From positions 43,048 to 107,047 of the forward strand of contig CACHCR010000003.1 in NCBI GenBank assembly GCA_902578385.1: 64,000 nt of DNA, in the 5' to 3' direction. This document shows positions 8,711 to 16,805 of the stretch, one piece after another. Numbering within the stretch: the first letter of the stretch is position 1; the number at the start of each line of letters is the position of its first letter. Source of the stretch: an uncultured Fidelibacterota bacterium. GTDB taxonomy: Bacteria > Fidelibacterota > Marinisomatia > Marinisomatales > Marinisomataceae. The position numbers and the translations under genes were made by a program. The notes beneath the pieces were generated by a model that searched no databases, was not told the DNA's origin, and saw nothing but the letters and a program-made list of their open reading frames with translations.

Positions 8711-8890
8711 ATGAATTCAAACTCATGGTATCTTTTAATGATTATTTCGATTTTGATGGCAGTATTACTATTTCTAAATGTTCCTGGATATGAAGACGCG
8801 GGATCGGCTAGGCAGGTAGGAGTTTTTGTCGGATTATGGGCTCCAACTTTTGGAATATTAGGGGTACGAGCTCAGTTAAATGAAAAATAA
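8711..8890 (+). CDS. Small two-span membrane protein, 59 residues
   Basis: A 59-residue frame is preceded by a purine-rich AAAGGGGATAAAAA ribosome-binding region. It encodes a hydrophobic helix (WYLLMIISILMAVLLFL), a polar loop with NVPGYEDAGSARQ, and a second hydrophobic segment (VGVFVGLWAPTFGILG). An intrinsic terminator follows 14 bases after the stop, which supports it as the last gene of a transcript. No family is recognised; the conserved-looking loop makes it the strongest of the small frames here. Confidence 0.65.
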   Translation: MNSNSWYLLMIISILMAVLLFLNVPGYEDAGSARQVGVFVGLWAPTFGILGVRAQLNEK

Positions 8891-8904
8891 TCTTTCATTT
8901 TATT

Positions 8905-8937
8905 AAAAAGGGGCTTTTTTATAGCCCCTTTTTTTTT
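8905..8937 (+). terminator. Intrinsic terminator after the 59-residue membrane protein gene
   Basis: A stem of AGGGGCT paired with AGCCCCT, extended by A-T pairs on both sides, encloses a short T-rich loop and ends in a run of nine T residues. It ends the transcript of the small membrane protein genes and works for the plus strand. Confidence 0.85.
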
Positions 8938-8947
8938 AAATTTCATA

Positions 8948-9061
8948 ATGATAGAATGGGGACCATTTACATTTCAACATCCAATCGAACTACCAATGTT
9001 CTTTTTATGTATTCTTTTTGTTGTATTTATGGTATTCAATCTAGCTATGGATGACGATTAG
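8948..9061 (+). CDS. Small membrane protein, 37 residues
   Basis: A 37-residue frame has a hydrophobic helix (MFFLCILFVVFMVFNL) and an acidic end (MDDD). Its stop overlaps the start of the acetyltransferase gene by 11 bases. It is the first frame after the terminator, so it may be the leading gene of the GNAT-DUF2256-nuclease-photolyase run. No family is recognised. Confidence 0.4.
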   Translation: MIEWGPFTFQHPIELPMFFLCILFVVFMVFNLAMDDD

Positions 9062-9515
9062 AATGCTTTCTATTAGAGAATACATCCATCAATTAGATTG
9101 GGACAATTTATGTAGAATTCATGATAGTGCTAGGCTATTCGAACTTGACGGCTCTGCGCCAGAAAAGGCCTTTTTACCGTTAGCTGAATGTTACAAGGAA
9201 GAAGAGCTTTTTGACTCCTCCATATTTGTAGGAGAGCAAAATGGTGAAATAGTAGGTTTTGTTGCTTTTTGTGATAACAGTATTACATGGTTATATGTTG
9301 AACCTAAATTTTTTCGCAATGGATATGGAAGAATGTTGCTTGATTTTGTGTTAAATCGTATTTCAAAACCTGCATCAGTTACAGTTCTTATTAATAATTT
9401 TAGAGCAATAGCTCTATATAAATCTTGCGGATTTAAAGTTCATTCAGAAAAAAAAGGAATAATACCTCTAACAAACGTTGAGGTAATTTCTTTAAAGATG
9501 GTTCTAAGTAGATGA
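9051..9515 (+). CDS. GNAT family N-acetyltransferase
   Basis: A 154-residue GNAT enzyme, which transfers an acetyl group from acetyl-CoA to an amine. The core is seen in GEIVGFVAF, then ITWLYVEPKFFRNGYGRMLL, the acetyl-CoA pyrophosphate loop (usual R/QxxGxG/A, here RNGYG), and a C-terminal NFRAIALYKSCGFKV, which resembles RimI-type enzymes. The ATG at 9051 overlaps the previous small frame; a second ATG at 9063 is also possible. Its stop overlaps the DUF2256 start by four bases (ATGA). The substrate is unknown. Confidence 0.85.
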   Translation: MTIRMLSIREYIHQLDWDNLCRIHDSARLFELDGSAPEKAFLPLAECYKEEELFDSSIFVGEQNGEIVGFVAFCDNSITWLYVEPKFFRNGYGRMLLDFVLNRISKPASVTVLINNFRAIALYKSCGFKVHSEKKGIIPLTNVEVISLKMVLSR

Positions 9516-9649
9516 GAAAAGAGCATCTTCCTTCTAAAATTTGTCCAGTGTGCGGTTTTTCCTTTAACTGGAGAAAGAAATGGAAAAAATCTTGGGAAAA
9601 TGTTAAATATTGTAGTGAAAAGTGCAAGAGAAACAAATATAAAATCTAA
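9512..9649 (+). CDS. DUF2256 family small zinc-ribbon protein
   Basis: A 45-residue protein matches DUF2256 closely: LPSKICPVCG, then FNWRKKWKKSW, then VKYCSEKCKR. The two CxxC-type pairs would bind one zinc ion. The function of DUF2256 is not established. In other bacteria I recall it beside or fused to photolyase/cryptochrome-related genes, and here it sits two genes upstream of a photolyase. It overlaps the acetyltransferase stop by four bases, so it is translationally coupled to it. Confidence 0.85.
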   Translation: MRKEHLPSKICPVCGFSFNWRKKWKKSWENVKYCSEKCKRNKYKI

Positions 9650-9656
9650 ATTAAAA

Positions 9657-10415
9657 ATGATAAATAAATTCATATGTTATATTTTAATGATTTCCTTTAT
9701 TTACCCATGGGGTAAAACTGGACATAGGGCAACTGGTGAAATAGCAGAATCATATTTAACCGAAAAAACTCGTTCTGAGATAAGTAAAATTTTAAAAGAT
9801 CCTTCTTTAGCAGTTGCAAGTACTTGGGCAGATGAAATGCGATCCAATCCAGATTTTAAAAAATATAGTACATGGCATTACGTAAATATGCCACATAATG
9901 TTAGATATGTCGATTCAAAGAAATCCTCTAAAGGCGATGTGGTTCAGGCTATAAAAATCTGTAAAAATAAATTAAAAGATTCTAATGTAAGTATAGAAGA
10001 AAAAGCATTTTATCTACGTTTTTTAGTGCATCTTATTGGAGATATTCATCAGCCCTTGCATGTTGGAAGAGCAGAAGATAGAGGCGGTAACGATATAAAA
10101 GTAAAATGGTTCGGAAATGATACCAATTTACATAGAGTTTGGGATACACATATTATTGATGACTTCCAAATGAGCTATACAGAATTGGCTATGCATTTAC
10201 AAAATAATTTTGATGCAGCAGATATTAAATTAATGAATGAAGATCAATGGATTGATGAATCACAACAAATAGTTAATAAGGTTTATTCAGAGGTAAAAAA
10301 TAAAGATAATCTAGGATATAATTACATCTATAAAAATTTTGATTTAGTGAAGTTACAATTGTTCAAAGCTGGAGTAAGATTAGCTAGCACTTTAAATGAG
10401 ATTTTTGATGAATAA
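9657..10415 (+). CDS. Secreted S1/P1 nuclease
   Basis: A 252-residue zinc-dependent single-strand nuclease/phosphodiesterase. I chose the ATG at 9657 because it starts a standard signal peptide that would leave tryptophan 18 (WGKTGH) as the mature N-terminus, which in this family supplies metal ligands through its amino group. Further zinc motifs are STWADEMR, TWHYVNMPH, VHLIGDIHQPLHVG with DRGGND, and NLHRVWDTHII. The enzyme acts in the periplasm or outside the cell to degrade nucleic acids or 3'-nucleotides, for nutrient recovery. It follows DUF2256 after 7 bases and overlaps the photolyase start by 8 bases. Confidence 0.9.
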   Translation: MINKFICYILMISFIYPWGKTGHRATGEIAESYLTEKTRSEISKILKDPSLAVASTWADEMRSNPDFKKYSTWHYVNMPHNVRYVDSKKSSKGDVVQAIKICKNKLKDSNVSIEEKAFYLRFLVHLIGDIHQPLHVGRAEDRGGNDIKVKWFGNDTNLHRVWDTHIIDDFQMSYTELAMHLQNNFDAADIKLMNEDQWIDESQQIVNKVYSEVKNKDNLGYNYIYKNFDLVKLQLFKAGVRLASTLNEIFDE

Positions 10416-11826
10416 AATAGCAATACATTGGTTTAGGAGAGATTTAAGGGTTGAAGATAATCCATCTCTGCAATTTGCAGCTCAAAATGGCCCTATAACA
10501 CCTATTTACATTCTTGATACAGTAAATAACACTCAAAAGGAGTTTAAATTAGGAGAAGCAAGCGCATGGTGGCTCCATCATTCATTGCACTCATTAGATA
10601 AATCCTTAGCAAATAAACTCAATTTCTTTTCAGGGGATCCTATTGAAATCATTAAAGAATTAATTGAAAATAATGAGATTGAATCTTTTTCATGGAATAG
10701 ATGTTACAGTCCTTGGGAAATAAAGAGAGATACAGAAATTAAAGTCTTGCTAAAAGAAAATAATATAAATGTTAAAACTTTTAACGGATCATTATTATGG
10801 GAGCCATGGGAGATTTTGAAAGATGATAATACGCCATATAAGGTTTTTTCTCCGTTTTATCGAAAAGGATGTTTAGTAAAACATAATGGCCCCAGAGGTA
10901 TTGTCAGTTTAGAAAATGTTACTTTTTGTAAAAAGTTAGATTCATCAGGAGATATCGATTCACTTAATTTGCTTCCAAACCATGAATGGAAAGACAAGTT
11001 TGAGAATTACTGGAATATTGGAGAAAAAGCAGCAATGACCAAATATATCCATTTCAGAGATAATGGATTAACTGGATATAAGGAAGGTAGGAATTTTCCT
11101 ATTAAAGATAATGTTTCTATATTGTCACCTCACCTACATTTTGGAGAAATTTCCCCGCATCAAATTTGGCATGATAATAAAGATTTATGCCCTGAAAAAG
11201 ATGTAGCACACTTTCATAGTGAACTTGGATGGAGAGAATTTTCTTATTATTTGATTTATCATTTTCCTTTTATGTGTACTGAAAATCTAAATAAACGTTT
11301 TGACAAGTTTCCTTGGTCAACAAATAAAGATTACCTAAATGCTTGGAAGAAAGGAAATACAGGATATCCAATTGTAGATGCAGGTATGAGGCAATTATGG
11401 GAAACAGGGTACATGCATAATCGCGTAAGAATGGTTGTTGCTTCATTTTTAGTAAAAAACCTTTTGATTGATTGGAGGAAAGGTTTAGAGTGGTTTAATG
11501 ATTGTTTATGTGATGCTGATTTAGCTAATAATACTGCAAGTTGGCAATGGACTGCAGGAAGTGGAGCAGATGCTGCACCGTACTTTAGAATATTTAATCC
11601 TATCTTACAAGGTAAGAAATTTGACCCTGATGGAACATATACTAAAAAATACGTGCCTGAATTAGAGAATATGCCTACAAAATATCTATTTGCTCCTTGG
11701 GAGGCGGATGATTCAGTGTTCAAAGAAGCAGGAATTGAATATGGTAAAGATTACCCAAAACCAATAGTTTCTATTGAAGAATCAAGGGATATTGCTTTAA
11801 AAGCTTATAATCAAATAAAAGGATAA
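10408..11826 (+). CDS. phr: Deoxyribodipyrimidine photolyase (cryptochrome/photolyase family)
   Basis: A 472-residue protein repairs UV pyrimidine dimers in blue light using FAD and an antenna cofactor. The N-terminal antenna-binding domain begins IHWFRRDLRVEDNPSL. The FAD-binding catalytic domain shows ELGWREFSYYL, GYPIVDAGMRQLWETGYMHN, and WQWTAGSGADAAPYFRIFNP, followed by FDPDGTYTKKYVPEL. These match class I CPD photolyases closely. The ATG at 10408 fits the family's N-terminus better than the upstream ATG at 10396; it overlaps the nuclease gene by 8 bases. A 6-4 photolyase or cryptochrome-like role cannot be excluded from sequence alone. Confidence 0.92.
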   Translation: MNKIAIHWFRRDLRVEDNPSLQFAAQNGPITPIYILDTVNNTQKEFKLGEASAWWLHHSLHSLDKSLANKLNFFSGDPIEIIKELIENNEIESFSWNRCYSPWEIKRDTEIKVLLKENNINVKTFNGSLLWEPWEILKDDNTPYKVFSPFYRKGCLVKHNGPRGIVSLENVTFCKKLDSSGDIDSLNLLPNHEWKDKFENYWNIGEKAAMTKYIHFRDNGLTGYKEGRNFPIKDNVSILSPHLHFGEISPHQIWHDNKDLCPEKDVAHFHSELGWREFSYYLIYHFPFMCTENLNKRFDKFPWSTNKDYLNAWKKGNTGYPIVDAGMRQLWETGYMHNRVRMVVASFLVKNLLIDWRKGLEWFNDCLCDADLANNTASWQWTAGSGADAAPYFRIFNPILQGKKFDPDGTYTKKYVPELENMPTKYLFAPWEADDSVFKEAGIEYGKDYPKPIVSIEESRDIALKAYNQIKG

Positions 11827-11888
11827 ATTGAATTAATTATTTTTAATATATAGATTAATGATGGTAGCCAACTGAACTAGGAGAAAAA

Positions 11889-12554
11889 ATGTATCTAGAA
11901 AAATTAAATAAACAATTAGACGAACTTCATTTATTAAAACATCCATTTTATGTTGCATGGAATAATGGAGAGTTAAATCAAACTATATTGAGGGATTACG
12001 CTGAACAGTATTACCAACATATTAAGGCATTTCCTCGCTATATAAGTGCAACACATTCAATTTGCGAAGATATCGAAAATAGAAAAATTTTACTCGATAA
12101 TCTTAGTGATGAAGAAGATTTCAACAAAGATCACCCAATGCTTTGGAAGCAGTTTGCATTAGCTGTAGGTGCAGATGAAAGCTCTGTTGAAACAGTTGAT
12201 CAGGAACATTTCACAAAAGAAATGATTGATAATTTTTTTAGACTTTCTAGATCAACTTATGCTGAAGGATTAGGTGCTTTATATGCATATGAAAGACAAG
12301 TTCCTGAAATTGCAGATACTAAAATTAAAGGACTTGTAGATCATTATGATGTGTCATCAGATAAAGGTTTAGAATATTTTGTTGTACATAAAGATGCTGA
12401 TGTAGAGCATAGAGAACAAAGTGCTGAATTGATGAATAAGCTTTCAGATGAAGAAAAGATATTAGCTAAAGAAGCTGGATTGTCTACTGTAAAAGTACTT
12501 TGGGACTTTTTAAGTGGTCTATGTGAGAAGCATAATATTTCTGCAAAAGCTTAA
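11889..12554 (+). CDS. CADD-type di-iron protein, putative self-sacrificing pABA synthase (TenA-like fold)
   Basis: A 221-residue protein resembling Chlamydia CADD, a heme-oxygenase-like di-metal oxygenase that makes p-aminobenzoate for folate from its own tyrosine and lysine. The ligand pattern fits: E75 and H82 (EEDFNKDH), E135 (LYAYERQVPE), and H167, D171 and H174 (HKDADVEH). From memory of CADD, the sacrificed tyrosine would correspond to Y21 and the lysine to K145; both are present. A good AGGAG ribosome-binding site lies before the ATG. The alternative is an ordinary TenA/PqqC-like protein. The family is likely; the pABA role is an inference. Confidence 0.75.
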   Translation: MYLEKLNKQLDELHLLKHPFYVAWNNGELNQTILRDYAEQYYQHIKAFPRYISATHSICEDIENRKILLDNLSDEEDFNKDHPMLWKQFALAVGADESSVETVDQEHFTKEMIDNFFRLSRSTYAEGLGALYAYERQVPEIADTKIKGLVDHYDVSSDKGLEYFVVHKDADVEHREQSAELMNKLSDEEKILAKEAGLSTVKVLWDFLSGLCEKHNISAKA

Positions 12555-12622
12555 TTAAATAATATCATTCTAATATAATGTTTGAATTCACATGATATTT
12601 GCGTATTATGCGCGCAATAAAT

Positions 12623-13150
12623 ATGAATATAGAACAAATTAAAGAAACAATAACAATCGTTAAAGACTATCCAATAAAGGGTATAGTTTTTAAAGATATC
12701 ACTACGCTTTTAGAAAATCCTGACGCATTTAAATCTACTGTTGATATTATGATAGATAAAGTAAGGCATTTAGATTTTAATAGAGTCGTAGGAGTTGAAT
12801 CCAGAGGATTTTTCTGGTCTGGACCAATTGCATATGCTTTATCAAAATCATTTGTTTTAGCTAGAAAGCCTGGAAAGTTACCGAGAAAAGCAGCTGAAAA
12901 ATTCTTCTCCTTGGAATATGGTACTAATACTGTGCATATACATGAAGATGCTATTTCGGAAGGCGATAAAGTATTAGTTGTAGATGATTTAATTGCAACA
13001 GGTGGTACAGCAATGGCAACTGCTGAGCTATGTCAAGAGCTTGGTGCATCTGAGGTTCATATCATCGCACTAATTGATTTACCAAAATTAGGTGGATCTA
13101 AAATGCTTTCAGAAAAATTTGGTGAAGTTATAACACTGATTGATTATTAA
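12623..13150 (+). CDS. apt: Adenine phosphoribosyltransferase
   Basis: A 175-residue enzyme that converts adenine and PRPP to AMP in purine salvage. The N-terminal KDYPIKGIVFKDIT matches the family, and the PRPP-binding loop VLVVDDLIATGGTA is intact. VGVESRGFFW supplies the pyrophosphate-contact region and ARKPGKLP the flexible loop. I chose the ATG at 12623 by homology; an ATG at 12608 and a TTG at 12599 are in frame. No clear Shine-Dalgarno is seen for any of them. It converges with the alkylsulfatase-like gene, whose 3' end overlaps it by four bases. Confidence 0.92.
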   Translation: MNIEQIKETITIVKDYPIKGIVFKDITTLLENPDAFKSTVDIMIDKVRHLDFNRVVGVESRGFFWSGPIAYALSKSFVLARKPGKLPRKAAEKFFSLEYGTNTVHIHEDAISEGDKVLVVDDLIATGGTAMATAELCQELGASEVHIIALIDLPKLGGSKMLSEKFGEVITLIDY

Positions 13151-14850
13151 TCGTTATTAAAAAGCGAAGAGAATTGTAAAAATTTTATTGATTCTCCATC
13201 AATTTTTAATTTACCCGAAGCTATTGCTTGAACAGCACTGACTGTTTTTAAAACTATTCCTTTCCAAGTATTTGAATCAACTGAAACAATAACATCAAAA
13301 CTATCATCATAAGAATTCGATATTTCAGCTATTTGATTTCTAACAATAACTCCAAATTTTTCATCGGAATCTGTTATGTTAAAACCAATCTTGATTAGTT
13401 TATTTTTTGCCTTTTCAGAATTAAGTCTTGGTCCCATAGCATCAAAAAATGTGCTGAGAGGGATGTTTTTAGCCTGTTCAGCAGAAACTGTATATTCCAA
13501 TGATGGATTTATCTTATTTGTCAGTTCATATGCCTCTGATAGATAATAATTTCTTGCTATAGGATTGGTTTCTACTAGTGAAAGATTTTCAAGCGAAATA
13601 CTATAAAGATTTTTGATTTGATCATCATTTGGAAAGTTTAATAATCCTACATCACTTAACTCTGCAGCCCATTGATAATTCTTTGATTGATTAGCTTTAT
13701 TTATTTCAGAAATTAATTGTTCTTTTGAACCAATAAGTTCAAAAATATGTTTTGCTCTTTTATGAGCTGATAAAGGCTCTAAATTAACTGCTTTACCGTC
13801 AAAAAATCCAAGATATCCATTGTATACATTTCTTATACTCCATGAAACTTTTCCATATTTTTCTTGTAAATCATAATTCTCTAGAAAGAATGATGGATAT
13901 TCAAAATTTTCAACAAGCTCATCAGGCGTTTTTCCAAGATTTGCTCCGCGGACAGCATAATCATGAATGTACTGAATGGCATCTCTATAAATAGTTAGGC
14001 GTTCTTCAATTATTTTCTCTCCAGTTAGAAAAGGTCCATGACAACTAATTAAGAAGTCAGGCTTATAAGATCTCATAGCATCTACAGATTTGTACCAGCT
14101 TTTTGTATCTCGATAGGATGTTCCTCTTATAGTATATAAATTTGGAAAGCGCATGTAATAATTATCAGCACTGATAACAACATCTTTTTCAGGATAGTAA
14201 ATAATAATTTGGTCATCTGTTTCTCCTGGAGTGTGTTGAATTTCTAAATCAATTCCTCCAATTGAAAGCATACTAGTTTGTTGATTAAGAAAATCAGTAG
14301 GATATATAACCGGAGGTTGTTCAAAGTCAAAATTTAAAGTAAAGCCTAATCCATGTCCTCGTTTAAGACTATCTGGGAGGAAATGTCCAAACTGTTTCAT
14401 TCCTCTTTCTGTAAGAATAGGTCTTAATAAATTATTTTGATCAAAAAATCCTTTTTGAAAAGTTGAGTGAGCAAAAACTTTTGTATTTTCTTCAAAAAAA
14501 CCAGGTGCTCCTCTCCAGTGATCAACATGAGAATGCGTATAAATGATAGCTTTGTTTGGAAGGTTAGAAATCTTCTTAAATTCCGCATTAATTTGTTTTC
14601 CAAGTTCTGGATCTTCTGTGGTATCAATTATAATGTTTCCAGTTTCACCAGCAATCAGAACTGAATTTGCTAATCCATATCCAATAGCAACATAAACATT
14701 ATCAACAACTTGATAGATACCTTTTTCAAAATAAAAGTCATCATCAATATGAATTTCTTCCGTAAATGGAGCAGCAACATTGGTTTTTGACTCACTTTTA
14801 CTATTGCAAGCAAAGATGATAATTAATGATAGATATAATAATATTCTCAT
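13147..14850 (-). CDS. Alkylsulfatase-like MBL-fold lipoprotein
   Basis: A 567-residue predicted lipoprotein (lipobox ending at C15, IIIFAC). The metallo-beta-lactamase domain has THSHVDH at about 105-111 and a later HTPGETDDQ and SCHGPF, all zinc ligands. Downstream regions match the helical dimerisation domain and the C-terminal SCP2-like domain of SdsA1/BDS1-type linear alkylsulfatases, which release sulfate from alkyl sulfate esters. It is somewhat shorter than typical members (about 650 residues). A surface location would suit use of sulfated lipids or surfactants from seawater; the substrate is not shown by the sequence. Confidence 0.83.
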   Translation of the reverse strand: MRILLYLSLIIIFACNSKSESKTNVAAPFTEEIHIDDDFYFEKGIYQVVDNVYVAIGYGLANSVLIAGETGNIIIDTTEDPELGKQINAEFKKISNLPNKAIIYTHSHVDHWRGAPGFFEENTKVFAHSTFQKGFFDQNNLLRPILTERGMKQFGHFLPDSLKRGHGLGFTLNFDFEQPPVIYPTDFLNQQTSMLSIGGIDLEIQHTPGETDDQIIIYYPEKDVVISADNYYMRFPNLYTIRGTSYRDTKSWYKSVDAMRSYKPDFLISCHGPFLTGEKIIEERLTIYRDAIQYIHDYAVRGANLGKTPDELVENFEYPSFFLENYDLQEKYGKVSWSIRNVYNGYLGFFDGKAVNLEPLSAHKRAKHIFELIGSKEQLISEINKANQSKNYQWAAELSDVGLLNFPNDDQIKNLYSISLENLSLVETNPIARNYYLSEAYELTNKINPSLEYTVSAEQAKNIPLSTFFDAMGPRLNSEKAKNKLIKIGFNITDSDEKFGVIVRNQIAEISNSYDDSFDVIVSVDSNTWKGIVLKTVSAVQAIASGKLKIDGESIKFLQFSSLFNND

Positions 14851-14944
14851 ATTTTAAAATATAAGTCATATTAAGTTATATTTTAAATAAATTAGATTAT
14901 TAGAATAATTGGAACAAAAAAACTAAAATCACATTCATAAAACA

Positions 14945-15814
14945 ATGACTTTAATATCATTTTCTAGAGATAAATTTATTCCTTCTGAAGAAGTCTCATT
15001 GAGTATTAAGAGTAATTTTTTAAGTATTGTAAGAGGATATCAAGTTTTTACTTTTTTCAAAACTGTCAACAATGGCAACCCTGTTTTTCTTGATGATCAT
15101 ATAAATAGAGTTTTTTCAAATGCTAATGATATGAAAATGAAAATTTCTCATTCCAAAGAAGAAATAAAATTATTAGTACTTGAAACTTTAGAAAAAAACG
15201 ATTTTTCAGAATGCGAGTGTAATATAATGATTCTTTTAGCAGGAACTACTCCATACGATAATTCTGGATTAATTTCATCAAGCTTTGTTGATTTATTTAT
15301 TATTACATCCCCAATAAAAGTTTATCCACCTGATTCATATGAAAAAGGTATATCCTTAGGTTTATATGAATATGAAAGAATTGATGCTGAAATTAAAACA
15401 CCTTATACATATTATGGAGGAGTAAAAGCGCAACAAGCTCATGTTCAAAATGGAAAATATGATGAAGTTTTATTTACTAGCAAAAATAATATTCTTGAAG
15501 GCACAACATTTTCTTTCTTTGCTATTAAAAACAATAAAGTTATTACACCAAAAGCTGATGGAAGAATTCTTGGAAGTGTAACAAGAAAAAATTTAATTAA
15601 GATAATGCAAGAGCATCAAATTGACTGCATTGAAGAACCTATTTCAGTTGAAGATATAGATAATTTTAGCGAAGCTTTTATTGCTTCAGCAAATAGAGAT
15701 ATCATTCCGGTAGTTAGTATAGATAACCATACTATTGGCGACGGTAAAGTGGGATTGATTTATAAGAGATTAATATCTCTATATCAAAAAGAAATATTAA
15801 AAAATACTGTATAA
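14945..15814 (+). CDS. Class IV PLP aminotransferase (D-amino acid transaminase / aminodeoxychorismate lyase-like)
   Basis: A 289-residue fold-type IV PLP enzyme. The lysine that would bind PLP is in EIKTPYTYY (K151), the conserved glutamate is in ILEGTTFSFF (about 185), and ILGSVTRKNLI and SANRDIIPV follow in the usual order. The layout is closest to D-amino acid aminotransferases and PabC-like lyases rather than to long BCAT enzymes. PabC is one possibility, but the CADD-like gene nearby would bypass that step, so the specific reaction is open. The gene is divergent from the alkylsulfatase-like gene with a 94-base gap. Confidence 0.75.
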   Translation: MTLISFSRDKFIPSEEVSLSIKSNFLSIVRGYQVFTFFKTVNNGNPVFLDDHINRVFSNANDMKMKISHSKEEIKLLVLETLEKNDFSECECNIMILLAGTTPYDNSGLISSSFVDLFIITSPIKVYPPDSYEKGISLGLYEYERIDAEIKTPYTYYGGVKAQQAHVQNGKYDEVLFTSKNNILEGTTFSFFAIKNNKVITPKADGRILGSVTRKNLIKIMQEHQIDCIEEPISVEDIDNFSEAFIASANRDIIPVVSIDNHTIGDGKVGLIYKRLISLYQKEILKNTV

Positions 15815-15863
15815 TTTAACACATATTTTTAGTATACTGGGAACAAGTCGATTATTTTTAATG

Positions 15864-15869
15864 TATAAT
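15864..15869 (+). promoter_or_regulatory. Candidate -10 element (TATAAT) before the lipoprotein trio
   Basis: A TGTATAAT sequence includes a perfect -10 hexamer 29 bases before the ATG at 15898, with the ribosome-binding site AGAGAGGA between. The extended-10 context (TG one base before) may compensate for a weak -35 region. It would drive the three-lipoprotein operon. Confidence 0.4.
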
Positions 15870-15897
15870 TAGAAATAACAAAAATAGAGAGGAAAAA

Positions 15898-16302
15898 ATG
15901 AAAAATCTAACTATTGTATTATTTTTATCTTTCATTCTATCTGGATGTGCGATGCAAGCACCAACTGCACCTGCAGAATCTAATGATTTTACTTTAGGTA
16001 AAGTGCAATCACAGTTAAAAGAAGGAATGAGTTCATCTCAAGTAGTATCTTTACTTGGATCTCCAAACTTAGTAACAAGTACTAAAGATGGAGGAGAAGC
16101 ATGGACCTATGATAAAATTTCTCAAGAATCTGAGTCATCCAGTGTTTCTGGAGCTGGAGCAGGTTCAAGCGGTAATTTTTTCGGTATTTTTGGTGGAGGT
16201 CGTTCAAAATCATCAAACTCTAGTAAAAATCTTACTTTGATAGTAAAATTAAATGCTGATGGTGTTGTAACAGACTATAAATATCAAAGTATAAAATACT
16301 AG
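15898..16302 (+). CDS. BamE/SmpA-like outer membrane lipoprotein
   Basis: A 134-residue lipoprotein with lipobox LSGC (C17). The segment from about 38 to 75, LKEGMSSSQVVSLLGSPNL then GEAWTYD, matches the BamE/OmlA fold, which binds the BamA outer-membrane assembly machine in Proteobacteria. A serine- and glycine-rich insertion (about 80-105) interrupts the last strands, which end VVTDYKYQ. It begins an apparent three-gene lipoprotein operon with 5- and 0-base gaps. Whether it works in outer-membrane assembly or in a separate complex with its neighbours is not known. Confidence 0.75.
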   Translation: MKNLTIVLFLSFILSGCAMQAPTAPAESNDFTLGKVQSQLKEGMSSSQVVSLLGSPNLVTSTKDGGEAWTYDKISQESESSSVSGAGAGSSGNFFGIFGGGRSKSSNSSKNLTLIVKLNADGVVTDYKYQSIKY

Positions 16303-16307
16303 GGAAA

Positions 16308-16805
16308 ATGAACAAAAACTTACTTTTAGCCTTTTCATTAGGCATTATACTTAATGGATGTGCATCTATGATGCCAGAACGTACTACTGCTGTAAAAAGG
16401 GCAACTGAAACAAAAGAATATGATGTTTCAGCAAAAGAGCTTATTACAGCTTCAATAGGAACGTTTCAAGATTTAGGTTATACCATAGATGTATTAAATG
16501 CAGAATTTGGTTTAATTACAGCTAGTAAAACGCAAGGCACAACTACTACAAGGACAAACCTTGAAGAAGATCCATTTGAGGCTTTTATCCGTGCTTTAAC
16601 CGGTATTGAAGATAATAGTGATGTAGTTATTGCACCATTAACTCTATCTGCTACAATAACTGTAAAAGAAATTTCAACCGATCCATTACTTTCATCATTA
16701 AGAGTAAACTTTGAAGGCGGAGATAGGAAATTCTCTGATTTATTTTTTAAAAGTTTCTTTGCTGCATTAGATAAATCATTATTTTTAGATCAAGCGATTG
16801 AATAG
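16308..16805 (+). CDS. Lipoprotein of unknown function, paralogous to the next gene
   Basis: A 165-residue lipoprotein (lipobox LNGC, C18). After the anchor it reads AVKRATETKEYDV, then ITASIGTFQDLGYTIDVL, EFGLITASK, and a C-terminal LSSLRVNF with FAALDKSLFLD. All of these recur in the neighbouring gene at 16806, so the two arose by tandem duplication. The alternating pattern suggests an alpha-beta periplasmic domain. I recognise no named family; it most likely forms an envelope complex with the BamE-like and paralogous lipoproteins. Confidence 0.7.
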   Translation: MNKNLLLAFSLGIILNGCASMMPERTTAVKRATETKEYDVSAKELITASIGTFQDLGYTIDVLNAEFGLITASKTQGTTTTRTNLEEDPFEAFIRALTGIEDNSDVVIAPLTLSATITVKEISTDPLLSSLRVNFEGGDRKFSDLFFKSFFAALDKSLFLDQAIE

